This document shows, one piece after another, positions 35,085 to 44,266 of a stretch of DNA of 64,000 bases; the first letter of the stretch is position 1, and every line of letters begins with the position of its first letter. Position numbers and translations under genes: made by a program. Source of the DNA: Ignavibacteria bacterium UBA7675 (GTDB taxonomy: Bacteria > Bacteroidota > Ignavibacteria > Kapaibacteriales > UB7675). Where the stretch lies: assembly GCA_002483085.1 (NCBI GenBank), contig DLHF01000051.1:1-64000 (forward strand). Direction: 5' to 3'. A model generated the notes under the pieces. The model worked only from the letters and a program-made list of their open reading frames with translations, made no database searches and was not told the origin of the DNA.

Positions 35085-35432
35085 TTACTTTCGCAGGCGA
35101 TCCGTGTCCACAGAGTTCAGAAACTCTACTTTACCTTCCAACTGTTCGCGTGTTTCTACATTCAGCGGATCGGGCAGACAGACATCTACGGGGCAGACCG
35201 CTGCGCACTGCGGCTCGTCGTGGAAACCAACGCACTCTGTGCATTTGTCGGGCACAATAAAGTAATGCTCATCCGACCAGAACTCGCCCTGATAACCACC
35301 CGGGGATGTGGAGTCGCTGTGGGTATCACCTGCGAGCTTCCACGGAACACCTGGCTCATAGATAGCATTGTTCGGACACTCAGGTTCACAGGCGCCACAG
35401 TTAATGCAATCTTCTACTATATGAATAGCCAT
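35085..35432 (-). CDS. 2[4Fe-4S] ferredoxin (YfhL-like)
   Basis: 115 aa. Two cluster motifs: C9-x2-C12-x2-C15-x3-C19 and C64-x2-C67-x8-C76-x3-C80, the second in CTECVGFHDEPQCAAVCP, which is characteristic of the YfhL/FdxN-type ferredoxins with a long insertion between clusters. It is a soluble low-potential electron carrier; the partner is unknown. A TAGTTTTG box at 35446-35453 sits 14 bases before the ATG and fits the -7 consensus, so the leader would be very short. Confidence 0.92.
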   Translation of the reverse strand: MAIHIVEDCINCGACEPECPNNAIYEPGVPWKLAGDTHSDSTSPGGYQGEFWSDEHYFIVPDKCTECVGFHDEPQCAAVCPVDVCLPDPLNVETREQLEGKVEFLNSVDTDRLRK

Positions 35433-35652
35433 TAATTAATTACTCCAAAACTAAAATAGGTAACAGATACCGGGATACACTTTTCTGTTGTCGGATCGAA
35501 GCTCGGAAAAATTTCTTGCCAGCCTGCTAAACTATGGATTAGCAGCAAAATAACCAAAATCCTTTTGCGGGAAAGAGGGCTGCCCGGCGTGTACCGAGTC
35601 CATGAAATTCCGCGCAGTTGTTATGGGAAGAATCTCACGAGGGAGCGCCTCG

Positions 35653-35878
35653 GTCTTCGCCCTTGCTGCGGTCTTTGCACCGCGTTGCATATCCGTTGCA
35701 TAGCTGGCAATTATCGTAAGCTCGTCCTCGCATCGTTCATACGGTAACAAATGCCAAGGCGTCGGCTTTTATCGCAAGGCACCTCTCCAAACCAGCGGTG
35801 AGCATGTGAGCAGCCACGAAGCGGATGTGCGACCGGCGACAGCGACGCAGCGGGCGTTGCGAAGATGCCCGTGCCACA
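35653..35878 (+). repeat. Composite intergenic repeat B-C...A, locus 3
   Basis: Fills most of the 472-bp gap between the ferredoxin and uvrB genes. Module B is at 35653-35690, module C at 35710-35754 (ends in ACGGTAACAAATGC) and module A at 35828-35878, which finishes 27 bases past the uvrB stop. It is the best-preserved locus with all three modules in order. No ORF in the gap is convincing. Confidence 0.8.
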
Positions 35879-35904
35879 ATAGTTGCTACTGTTGGCGGTT
35901 TGCC

Positions 35905-37938
35905 TTATCCCACCTTTGCATAGGCTTGTAGCCGAGCTATTTCGTCGCGCAGTTCGGCTGCCCGCTCAAAGTCGAGGTCGCGTGCGGCGCGTTTCATTTC
36001 TTCGGCCAGTTGCTGGATCATATCCTTGCGTTGTTCGTCGGTCATATAGCGCAAAAGCGGCTCTGCGGCCACGCGCAGCGAATGAGTTTCCGCCTCTTTG
36101 CGCTTTTCCGTGCGCTTGGCATTGATATCGGCTACGGAGGTACTGCTCAGAATTTCTTCGAGCGATTTATACACCGTGCGCGGGTTGATACCGTGTTCTT
36201 CGTTGTAGGCCATTTGCAGCGCGCGCCGTCTGTTCGTTTCGTCGATCAGCACTTGCATCGAGCGCGTTACTTTATCGCCGTAGAGAATCACGAGCCCTTC
36301 GGCATTGCGCGCTGTACGCCCGGCGGTTTGCAGCAGCGAGCGTTCACTCCGCAAAAAGCCTTCTTTATCGGCGTCCAGAATTGCCACCAGCGATACTTCC
36401 GGCAGGTCCAGACCTTCGCGCAGGAGGTTCACGCCCACCAATACATCGTATTCGCCTATCCGCAGGTCGCGCAGGATTTCCACCCGCGCAAGAGCGTCGA
36501 CTTCAGAGTGGATATACGCTGTTTTGATGTTCAGCTTTTCTAGATACTCTGTTAGGTCTTCGGCCATACGCTTGGTAAGAGTTGTCACCAGCACTCGCTC
36601 TTTCTTCTTCTCGCGTATTCGTATTTCGTTGATCAAATCGTCGATCTGGTTGCGTACAGGTCTAACGCTGATTTCCGGGTCGAGCAGGCCTGTGGGGCGG
36701 ATAACTTGTTCGACAACAACACCTTGCGATTTTTCCAACTCAAAATCGGCTGGCGTAGCGCTTACGAACACAACTTGCTTGATAAGCGACTCAAACTCTT
36801 CAAATTTCTGCGGCCTGTTTTCAAGTGCTGATGGCAGCCTAAATCCATGCTCTACAAGTGTGAGTTTGCGCTGGCGGTCGCCGTTGTACATGCCTCGCAC
36901 TTGGGGCACTGTTACGTGGCTTTCGTCGATTACCATCAGGAAGTCGTCTGGGAAGTAGTCCACCAAGCAAGCAGGGCGTTCGCCAAAGGAGCGACCGGAG
37001 ACGTGCATTGAATAGTTTTCGATGCCCGAACAGTAGCCTACTTCGCGCATCATCTCAATATCGAACATCGTGCGTTGTTCTAATCGCTGAGCTTCCAGCA
37101 GTTTGTCTTGCTTTCGCAGCTCTGCCAAGCGGTCGCGCAGCTCGTTCTGGATAGCGATGATAGCGCGTTCGAGCTCCGATTTTGTTGTCACAAAGAGCTT
37201 TGCCGGATAGAACACCACGGAATCGACTGAGGAGATGACCTTTGCATCTACGCGGGTGATATAGGAAATACGGTCGATTTCATCGCCGAACAGCTCGATG
37301 CGCACAGCCATTTCGTCTTCGGCACCGGGCATAATTTCTACCACATCGCCGCGAACGCGAAAGGTGCCGCGTGCAAACTCAAAATCATTGCGGGAGTAAT
37401 GAATGTCTGCCAGCTTGTAGAGCAGCGTTTGCCTGTCGATTTTCATGCCTACACGCAGCGGCAGCAGTTGAGCCTTAAACGACTCCTTGGTGCCAATACC
37501 GTAAATACAGCTTACCGATGCAACGACGATGACGTCCTGGCGTCCTTCGATCAGCGAGCTTGTAGCGCGCAGGCGCAGGCGGTCGATTTCGTCGTTGATC
37601 ATAAAGTCTTTTTCGATGTAGGTATCGGTCTTCGGGATATAGGCTTCGGGCTGGAAGTAGTCGTAATAGCTGATAAAGAACTCCACAGCGTTGTTCGGGA
37701 AGAACTGTTTGAACTCGCCGTAGAGCTGTGCTGCCAATGTTTTATTATGCGAGATAACTAATGTGGGGCGGTTGATCTTCGCTATCGTATTGGCCACGGT
37801 AAATGTTTTGCCGGAACCAGTAACGCCGAGCAGCGTTTGGAATTTATCGCCGCGCTTTATGCCTTCGGTAAGCTGGCGTATAGCTTCGGGCTGATCGCCT
37901 GTAGGCTGGTATTGGGAGACGAGCTGGAACTGCTGCAT
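35905..37938 (-). CDS. uvrB: UvrABC excinuclease subunit B
   Basis: 677 aa. Nucleotide-excision repair helicase-like protein. Walker A LLGVTGSGKTF, the beta-hairpin YYDYFQPEAYIPKTDTYIEKD that grips damaged DNA, helicase motifs (DESHVTVPQ, QTAGRTARN) and the C-terminal UvrC-binding helix pair (ELRDEIARL) are all present. The start at 37938 has GAGGAG just upstream; a longer reading to 38022 has none. The length is normal. uvrA/uvrC are not nearby. Confidence 0.96.
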   Translation of the reverse strand: MQQFQLVSQYQPTGDQPEAIRQLTEGIKRGDKFQTLLGVTGSGKTFTVANTIAKINRPTLVISHNKTLAAQLYGEFKQFFPNNAVEFFISYYDYFQPEAYIPKTDTYIEKDFMINDEIDRLRLRATSSLIEGRQDVIVVASVSCIYGIGTKESFKAQLLPLRVGMKIDRQTLLYKLADIHYSRNDFEFARGTFRVRGDVVEIMPGAEDEMAVRIELFGDEIDRISYITRVDAKVISSVDSVVFYPAKLFVTTKSELERAIIAIQNELRDRLAELRKQDKLLEAQRLEQRTMFDIEMMREVGYCSGIENYSMHVSGRSFGERPACLVDYFPDDFLMVIDESHVTVPQVRGMYNGDRQRKLTLVEHGFRLPSALENRPQKFEEFESLIKQVVFVSATPADFELEKSQGVVVEQVIRPTGLLDPEISVRPVRNQIDDLINEIRIREKKKERVLVTTLTKRMAEDLTEYLEKLNIKTAYIHSEVDALARVEILRDLRIGEYDVLVGVNLLREGLDLPEVSLVAILDADKEGFLRSERSLLQTAGRTARNAEGLVILYGDKVTRSMQVLIDETNRRRALQMAYNEEHGINPRTVYKSLEEILSSTSVADINAKRTEKRKEAETHSLRVAAEPLLRYMTDEQRKDMIQQLAEEMKRAARDLDFERAAELRDEIARLQAYAKVG

Positions 37939-38091
37939 ACACTCCTCTGCCGGGACTCCGGCGTTACAATAAGAGATAATCGCGCAGGCGCTCCGGGGAG
38001 CGTTCAGCACAAGTATCAGCAAGATATGGAATTGGGCAATAATGCCGAAGAGAGACGAAGGAGGAGGAGTTTTGGTGGGAGAAAAGTGCGA

Positions 38092-38508
38092 TTAACGGAA
38101 CATTTCTTTAATCATGCCCCAAGTGCGGCGAACCGAGCTTACACTGTGGGTGACAGAGACGGCGTCGCTGTAGATTGTTTTGTTGTTGCCTACCATCTTG
38201 AGCTTGTAGGTGTACACTGTGCCTGTTACTTCGGGCTGGTCGCCCTTCATATAGGCATTTTCATCGACGAAGGAATAGCGGGAAGGCGAGCCCTTTGCGG
38301 TCACCGTTGCCACATACCTGTAGTCGTTTTGGTTCTGTGTACTGCGGAGAATTTCGTAGTGGTCGATCTGCATCTCGCGGGAGGATTCCCAGTCGAGCGT
38401 AATATTTGAACCATTGGAGCGCGCAGTAAACGAGGTAATATCTACCTCCATTGCGAGCAGTGCAACGGTACAAAAGAGAAAAAGTGCTATAGCAGTCAGT
38501 TTTTTCAT
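38092..38508 (-). CDS. Small secreted fibronectin-III-like protein
   Basis: 138 aa. Signal peptide (KKLTAIALFLFCTVALLA) and one beta-sandwich: ITLDWESSREMQIDHYEILRS, then SPSRYSFVDEN, VYTYKLKMVG. This is the common FnIII pattern that often precedes T9SS tags, but no C-terminal sorting domain is present. The C-terminus ends in a basic helix. Its promoter has both boxes and leaves almost no leader (see 38516-38545). Function unknown. Confidence 0.75.
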   Translation of the reverse strand: MKKLTAIALFLFCTVALLAMEVDITSFTARSNGSNITLDWESSREMQIDHYEILRSTQNQNDYRYVATVTAKGSPSRYSFVDENAYMKGDQPEVTGTVYTYKLKMVGNNKTIYSDAVSVTHSVSSVRRTWGMIKEMFR

Positions 38509-38515
38509 ACGGGGA

Positions 38516-38545
38516 CAAAGTTACATAGAATTCGTAAAAAAACAA
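38516..38545 (-). promoter_or_regulatory. Bacteroidota-type promoter giving a nearly leaderless mRNA
   Basis: On the minus strand TTG (38545-38543), a 19-bp spacer, then TAACTTTG (38523-38516). Only seven bases separate the -7 box from the ATG at 38508, so transcription should begin at or beside the start codon. Confidence 0.7.
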
Positions 38546-38606
38546 TACGAAAGAATGTAAAGTTTCGTTTACGGCTTCACTAAACAACACATAAGAGTCT
38601 TTTTGG

Positions 38607-39602
38607 TTACGCAGGCGTAACCACACCAATCATATCGGCGATCAGCCCCGCAATGCGCAGAGCTTCGGCGGCTTCGTGTGCTGTTACTGCTGCTGGCCGC
38701 TTGTGAAGAATAGCTTCCACAAAAGAGTGTTGTTCGAGCTGGATGGCGTTTGCCTGTGCAATTTCGGGCTTTTCAAACACAATTGAGCGTTTTCTTGTAC
38801 CAGCTTCAATATTGCCAAGCATCAGAGCCGGGACTCCCGACATAGCCTGTTCGCCTTCTTCCACCAAGCGGAATACCTCCACGGCAGGAGCTGCGAAGTC
38901 GATAGAAATATAAGCATCTCTTTGGAACATACGCATTTTTCGCATTTGTTTTTGCGAAATGCGCGAGGCTGTGAGATTTGCCACGCAGCCGTTTTCGAAA
39001 GTGATTCGGGCGTTGGCGATGTCGGGCGTGTCGGTAAGCACGGCCACGCCATTTGCATCCACCTGCTTTACAGCAGAGCGGACGAGCCACAGCACGATGT
39101 CGATATCGTGTATCATGAGGTCGTGTATTACCGATACATCCGTAGCGCGGGGCTTAAATTGTGCAAGGCGGTGTGCTTCTATGAACATGGGGGCGAGGTC
39201 GTAGCCGTGCAGAGCACCGAGGCCGGGATTAAATCGCTCTACATGCCCCACCTGTATTACCGCTTCGTGCTGCGATGCGAGGTCGATTAGGTCGCAGGCT
39301 TCTGCATATGTTGTTGTAATTGGTTTCTCGATAAAACAGTGCTTTCCGGCTTTGATGCACTGCGCTGCAATGTCGTAGTGTGTGGAGGTTGGCGAGGCAA
39401 TCGTTACTGCATCAGTGTGCTCAAGCGCTTCTTCTATCGAAGCAAAGGCGCGTGTGGAGTACTGTTCGGCAATGGCTGCGGCTCTGGCCGGGTCTACGTC
39501 GAATACTCCGGCGAGTTCAGCGTTCACCGCCGTTGTCCAGAGCTTTGCGTGGATAGAGCCGAGATGCCCTGTTCCGAGGACTGCTACGCGCAGAGAGTTC
39601 AT
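38607..39602 (-). CDS. Gfo/Idh/MocA-family NAD(P)-dependent oxidoreductase
   Basis: 331 aa. The N-terminal Rossmann fold has VLGTGHLGSIHAKLW, and the catalytic Lys lies in EKPITTTYAEA. VGHVERFNP and HDLMIHDIDIVLWL fall in the substrate domain. Such enzymes act on sugar or inositol carbons, often in nucleotide-sugar and surface-glycan biosynthesis. AGGTGA lies five bases before the ATG at 39602; a longer reading is unsupported. It lies upstream of the FnIII-like gene, which has its own promoter. Confidence 0.88.
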   Translation of the reverse strand: MNSLRVAVLGTGHLGSIHAKLWTTAVNAELAGVFDVDPARAAAIAEQYSTRAFASIEEALEHTDAVTIASPTSTHYDIAAQCIKAGKHCFIEKPITTTYAEACDLIDLASQHEAVIQVGHVERFNPGLGALHGYDLAPMFIEAHRLAQFKPRATDVSVIHDLMIHDIDIVLWLVRSAVKQVDANGVAVLTDTPDIANARITFENGCVANLTASRISQKQMRKMRMFQRDAYISIDFAAPAVEVFRLVEEGEQAMSGVPALMLGNIEAGTRKRSIVFEKPEIAQANAIQLEQHSFVEAILHKRPAAVTAHEAAEALRIAGLIADMIGVVTPA

Positions 39603-39869
39603 ACAATCACCTGAAATCTGTGGGAAAACGATGCTCCAGCTCAAGGCCGGGCAGCTAAAAGGGCCTGTTGTTCTTAACATCTATTAACAACTGGCTTAAC
39701 ACTCTTTTAACACATGTACATGCGATTATACGGTAACTTCGCATCGTACAAAAAGACGCCGAATCCCAAAATAACAAAAACACGGCAAATGGCAGTCACA
39801 GACGTAAAATCGACTCTCTTGCAGGAGCAAATACAACGAGCAACAACACATGTACTATTTGGAGGTTCT

Positions 39870-41252
39870 ATGAATGTTTCAGTTCTTACGCAGTATGTGG
39901 CACTCTTTTGTCTGCTGGCTTTTTCAGCCTTCAGCAATGCGCTCTATGCGCAATCGACGGAAGGCCAGACCGAAAGCAATGGAAAAGCAACCGCGCCGGT
40001 TCTCCATAAGCATCAGGTGGTAGTAAAAACAAGTAATGGTGTAAATACCACTACGACTACCACAACAAACGGCGAGACGCCGGAAACCCGCCAAGAAGTA
40101 AGGGTGATCCGTATAAAGGGCAATGGTGCTGAGTCCAAGCCTATTGTGGTAAAACAGCTTACAGAAAATGGCAAAACGACAATGACAGTGAACGGCAAGG
40201 AAGTTGATGCTGCGGCTGCGCTGCCGGAAGATGTGCAAAAAATGCTCGACAATCTCGAAATATCAGTCGAGACCAATGACAGCGAGATGCCAATGAGACA
40301 TGTGCAGGTCTTGGAACTCCAGAATGGTGGAAAAGGCGGCATACAGGTGTTCTCGTCTGGCAATAGCGCTGCACAGGTGATGGTGCTGGGGGACGACGGA
40401 GAAAAGGCGGATGTCGATATCAAGAAGATGGATGGCGATCAGGTCTCAAAAAATTTCATAACTCATATGTGGACGACCCGCCCCAAATGCCGCCCTGCAG
40501 GTGTTGATTCTGTACACGCGTACAAGTTCGAGTACAAGTTCGACGCAGAAGCTATCAAACAACACTGCAAAGAAATACAGGAGAAACTGGGGGCAATGCA
40601 TTTGGATTCCACAATCAGCCACCAGTGTCATGGCGTGATGCCGCACATGGTGATGATGGAGGGCGGAGCAGATATTTTTGTTGAGATACCGGAAGTTCCT
40701 TCCGTCAAATCGTTCGAGACAGACGACTTAGGCGATGTTTCGCAATTGTACGTAGCTCCGCCGGATGTCGATGCTGCTTTCGATGCTCTTCCGGTACCGC
40801 CGACTTCGGAGCCGCGCAAACGCTATCGGGTGATTATTATCGAACGGCCTGATGGTGATGAAGCAGCCGAAAAAGCTGAAGCAACTGAAGTAGAGATCGA
40901 TGATGCATCGCCTGCTACGGAAGCGGAAACCGACAGTGATAGTGATAGCTTTTCCAGCGACACATTGCCATTGGGTGTATCGGAAAACAATGCTATCAAA
41001 GCCGAGTATTTTAATGTGTATCCGAATCCAACTCCCGGCGTGCTGAATATCAGCTTTGCACTTACACAGCCCGGTACGGCAACTGTTACTGTAAGCGATC
41101 TTCTTGGCAATAGAGTATTCAACGAAGTTGTAGAGCGCCTCAGCGGACAGTATTACAAACAGCTCGACATGAGCGAGCGAGCTCGCGGCACCTATATTGT
41201 GCGTGTAGAGCAAAACGGCCAAGCGATCAGCCGCACTATTTCTGTGCAGTGA
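39870..41252 (+). CDS. Secreted protein with T9SS sorting domain (type A)
   Basis: 460 aa. The ATG at 39870 follows GGAGG and gives a clean signal peptide (LTQYVALFCLLAFSAFSNALYAQ). The mature body is low complexity and acidic, with several KTSNGVNTTTTTTTNG- and HVQVLE-like segments and no known catalytic domain. The last 80 residues form a type IX sorting domain: FNVYPNPTPGVLNISF, then GTATVTVSDLLGNRV and GTYIVRVEQNGQ. It is expected to be exported to the cell surface and attached or released there. A terminator follows. Confidence 0.85.
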   Translation: MNVSVLTQYVALFCLLAFSAFSNALYAQSTEGQTESNGKATAPVLHKHQVVVKTSNGVNTTTTTTTNGETPETRQEVRVIRIKGNGAESKPIVVKQLTENGKTTMTVNGKEVDAAAALPEDVQKMLDNLEISVETNDSEMPMRHVQVLELQNGGKGGIQVFSSGNSAAQVMVLGDDGEKADVDIKKMDGDQVSKNFITHMWTTRPKCRPAGVDSVHAYKFEYKFDAEAIKQHCKEIQEKLGAMHLDSTISHQCHGVMPHMVMMEGGADIFVEIPEVPSVKSFETDDLGDVSQLYVAPPDVDAAFDALPVPPTSEPRKRYRVIIIERPDGDEAAEKAEATEVEIDDASPATEAETDSDSDSFSSDTLPLGVSENNAIKAEYFNVYPNPTPGVLNISFALTQPGTATVTVSDLLGNRVFNEVVERLSGQYYKQLDMSERARGTYIVRVEQNGQAISRTISVQ

Positions 41253-41306
41253 ACCTTCTGGCAAGTTCCCGCGTATAGTGATCAGAATATGGTCAGTTAG
41301 CAGAAG

Positions 41307-41340
41307 TCCCGCGTTTCGCAAGGAGCGCGGGATTTTTTTT
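41307..41340 (+). terminator. Terminator of the T9SS-tagged gene
   Basis: Arms TCCCGCG/CGCGGGA (41307-41313, 41326-41332) followed by eight T. Confidence 0.85.
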
Positions 41341-43612
41341 ATGGGAGCAATAGTAGTGGGCTTGTGTACACCGACGTGCCTCCATTCAGCTTGACAATAT
41401 ACATTCCTGCTGGTAGTGCATAGGGCGTAAGATCGACAGTCATCGACTCAACTCCACTGGTGCGAGCCTTTTTTAGCATAGGCGACAGATTGTAGGTAGT
41501 GCCTCCGGATATTGATATGAGAGATAGTGTTCCTGCGGCTGTATTGCACGCAGTTGGAAGCACAATCGTGAATAGGGAAGATGTAGGATTAGGGTACATG
41601 CGAAGAGTTGATTCCGAGCTGTTTGACTCCACTGGAATGCTGCTTATTACTGTATCGGTGGAGTAGATAGCTATAAACCCATCAAGTGTTAGAAGGATGG
41701 CACGGTCTGCACGGGGGTAGGATATACTGATATATCGTCCTGTTTCCAATGGAGAAGGAAGAGTTGCCCAGTTTTTGCCACCATCCATAGTGCGGGTTAT
41801 CTTTCCAATGTCGCCTACTGCCATGCCATAGGTGTCATTTCCAAAATCAGCCGATTGGAGAGAGAGGAGATTGCCCGTTTCTTCCTGAAACAAGTATTCC
41901 CATGATCGGCCTCCGTCCTTTGTATGGAGAACCATATCGGTGCTTCTGATACCGGGATTATTGGTATCGGAAGGACGACTACCTATGGCCCAACCAGTAT
42001 TCTTATCCAAAAAGATAAAAGACCCGGGAGAACCCTGCTGAACATAAAAAGGCAGCTCTGTCCATGACATCCCTGCGTTTTCCGTAAAGAAAATTTTGCG
42101 ATTGGTCTTATCGCCCTGATAAGTAAGACCATAGATAAAAAACGTATCGCGGTCTTTATAGACAATTTTACTGAGGACTTGATTTTCGGCATTGCCCGGA
42201 ACTGCCAGTGGAAGCCAAGTTGTTCCACCGTCAGTTGTGCGAAGAGCTATATTGTATGCTCCGACAATAATTCCTTCCAAGGGATTGAGAAATGCTACAT
42301 CCAGCAGTGGCACACTTGTATTGCCGTTCTGTTGATGCCACGTCGCTCCGCCGTCCAGAGTGCGAATAATCATTCCCGAATTGCCTATGGCTGTTATGTT
42401 GAGGGAATCAATCGCCAGTAGCGCAGTAATGTTGTGCATGTGATCAGTGGGAAACGCAGATAGAGGGGATGATTGAGTCTGCCATGTTTGGCCGCCGTTC
42501 GTCGTGCGCTCAATCAGATAAGTGAACCCTTGTTGATTCGCTGATCTGTAGTCGGCAGATTCTGCTATCGACGTGCAATTATTGGCATCAGAGCAATCAA
42601 GAGCAAAATACTGAAGATTTTTGCCGTATAGTGAAGCACGTTGTCGCAATGAATCTTCAGTGTACGACACAGATACAAGTGTGCCGTTTTCACCAACCAG
42701 AATATGAAAATCGGGTGAGTATTGTACTATTGCAGTATAGAATCGCGTTGCTCCGGCGAGTTGCGTTATTTCCCACGATGTTGCGCCATCTTCCGTGCGT
42801 AAGCTCCGTGGGTCTTCTGATTTCGTCACTTCTTGGTACACTCTGCCACTGGCCAGCCCGTGATTCCGATCTGCAAAAAACAGAGCTGTGAACGAGAATG
42901 TTGTATCATAGGGAATAGACTCCCATGTTATGCCAGCATTCGTTGTACGTAGATACTCTCCCTTGTCGCCCGCTACATGCCACACACTATGAGTGGCGAT
43001 TGCAATGCAGCGCAGGTGTTGTGTCGCGGGCGTTTGCATAGAACGCCATGTTTTTCCACGGTCATAGGTGCAGATTACTGTGCCGCTGTCGCCAACGGCA
43101 AGAGCTGTATCTACGCCGATATAGGCCAGTGTATGAAGTGTGGATTGTGTCGGGGACGTAATAGTATCCCACGATATCCCATTGTTTTCCGAGCGGAAAA
43201 TTGCCCCGTGCTTGCCGACGATAATCCCTGATGTGCCAGCAAAACGCACGGCGTGTAGTGTGGCTGTCGTTATTTCTATTCTTGTCCATTGCTTCCCGCC
43301 GTCTTGGGTTCGCACAATGATGCCATTACTGCCGACTATGACCCCGGAGGATGAATCGCTAAAGGCGGTGCTGTAGAGAGTTTCTGAAATGTCTACATTG
43401 AGATAATGCCATGTCTGGCCGGTATCAGTCGTTTTTCGCACGACTCCGTATTCTCCCACTGCATACGCTGTTGTTGGTGAGATAATACACGCATCGTACA
43501 GTGTTGCTTTCCACGGCTTTTGAGGAGTATGGACAGCCCATGAATCGGTTGCATATGTCGGATAAGGGGAAAGAGCTATGAGGAGCAAGAAGAGAGTGGA
43601 TAGTCGATTCAT
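41339..43612 (-). CDS. Secreted BNR/Ycf48-like propeller protein with T9SS sorting domain
   Basis: 757 aa. Signal peptide (RLSTLFLLLIALSPYPTYA). The body is a long series of blades with the repeated patterns TxDxGxTWxxL and AVGxxGxIxRTxDGG (for example TTDTGQTWHYL, RTQDGGKQWTRI, RTMDGGKNWATL), as in photosystem assembly factor Ycf48 and bacterial sialidase-like propellers. About a dozen Asp-box-type repeats are visible. The C-terminal 80 residues (YPNPTSSLFTIVLP, LPAGMYIVKL) are a T9SS tag. Substrate unknown; such proteins often bind glycans or scaffold surface complexes. The start at 43612 is fixed by the signal peptide. Confidence 0.85.
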   Translation of the reverse strand: MNRLSTLFLLLIALSPYPTYATDSWAVHTPQKPWKATLYDACIISPTTAYAVGEYGVVRKTTDTGQTWHYLNVDISETLYSTAFSDSSSGVIVGSNGIIVRTQDGGKQWTRIEITTATLHAVRFAGTSGIIVGKHGAIFRSENNGISWDTITSPTQSTLHTLAYIGVDTALAVGDSGTVICTYDRGKTWRSMQTPATQHLRCIAIATHSVWHVAGDKGEYLRTTNAGITWESIPYDTTFSFTALFFADRNHGLASGRVYQEVTKSEDPRSLRTEDGATSWEITQLAGATRFYTAIVQYSPDFHILVGENGTLVSVSYTEDSLRQRASLYGKNLQYFALDCSDANNCTSIAESADYRSANQQGFTYLIERTTNGGQTWQTQSSPLSAFPTDHMHNITALLAIDSLNITAIGNSGMIIRTLDGGATWHQQNGNTSVPLLDVAFLNPLEGIIVGAYNIALRTTDGGTTWLPLAVPGNAENQVLSKIVYKDRDTFFIYGLTYQGDKTNRKIFFTENAGMSWTELPFYVQQGSPGSFIFLDKNTGWAIGSRPSDTNNPGIRSTDMVLHTKDGGRSWEYLFQEETGNLLSLQSADFGNDTYGMAVGDIGKITRTMDGGKNWATLPSPLETGRYISISYPRADRAILLTLDGFIAIYSTDTVISSIPVESNSSESTLRMYPNPTSSLFTIVLPTACNTAAGTLSLISISGGTTYNLSPMLKKARTSGVESMTVDLTPYALPAGMYIVKLNGGTSVYTSPLLLLP

Positions 43613-43636
43613 AGGAGTGGTAGGCAACTCGTGATA

Positions 43637-43674
43637 AAGAAAACAGGTTCTTCTATTATTACAGAAGAACCTGT
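43637..43674 (-). terminator. Terminator of the 43687-44232 gene
   Basis: Perfect 12-bp arms ACAGGTTCTTCT/AGAAGAACCTGT, eight-base loop, then TTTTC on the minus strand. Confidence 0.9.
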
Positions 43675-43686
43675 CATAAGAGGGCA

Positions 43687-44232
43687 TTATTGTGCTACTA
43701 TCACCGGAAGAGTTTCCTGAAAGTCAACGGACACAACTCTCAATAGGTAAAGGCCCGAAGAGAGTGTTGATATATCGAGAGGGATATCGTGCTTCCCGGC
43801 TGTTAAGCTTAGCTGATGCGACTGTATTAGCTGCATCGAAACATCGTATAACTCAATGGTGATCTGGTCTGTATGTGATATCTCAAGGATTGTAGAAATT
43901 TGATGGGAAGCAGGGATAGGATATATCTTTACAGATTCCTTCTTTTGAACAGTGGCTCCCATTTTGGTTATATCCGACCACGTTTTCCCAAAGTCTACTG
44001 ATTGATATGTTCTTTTATTTCTATCGGTATAGGATACAACCTGTTGATGTGCATATTGGGGTGGGGAAATTGGTATCCAATTCCGGCCTCCATTATAAGA
44101 ATGATATGAATTTCCTTTTATATCAGTATACTGTATTTGGGATGTCTGAGCCTGGACTGACTGTGCAGTTATGGTTAGACTTAACATTGTCAGTATAAAT
44201 ATATAAATCGTGTAACGATATGGCCTATACAT
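43687..44232 (-). CDS. Short secreted protein with T9SS-like sorting domain
   Basis: 181 aa from the ATG at 44232. An earlier Met at 44355 lies inside the preceding Cys-rich frame and is unlikely. Signal segment YTIYIFILTMLSLTITAQSVQA. The middle has two short repeats (GNSYHSYNGGRNWIPI and KRTYQSVDFGKTWSDI) like single BNR blades. The C-terminus has KIYPIPASHQISTILEIS and SSGLYLLRVVS, a variant T9SS tag with PIP in place of PNP. It sits 34 bases after the broken Cys-rich gene, so both probably share a transcript. Confidence 0.75.
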   Translation of the reverse strand: MYRPYRYTIYIFILTMLSLTITAQSVQAQTSQIQYTDIKGNSYHSYNGGRNWIPISPPQYAHQQVVSYTDRNKRTYQSVDFGKTWSDITKMGATVQKKESVKIYPIPASHQISTILEISHTDQITIELYDVSMQLIQSHQLSLTAGKHDIPLDISTLSSGLYLLRVVSVDFQETLPVIVAQ

Positions 44233-44266
44233 TGTATTCCCTTTTTTTCTATGTGTATAATAAAGT

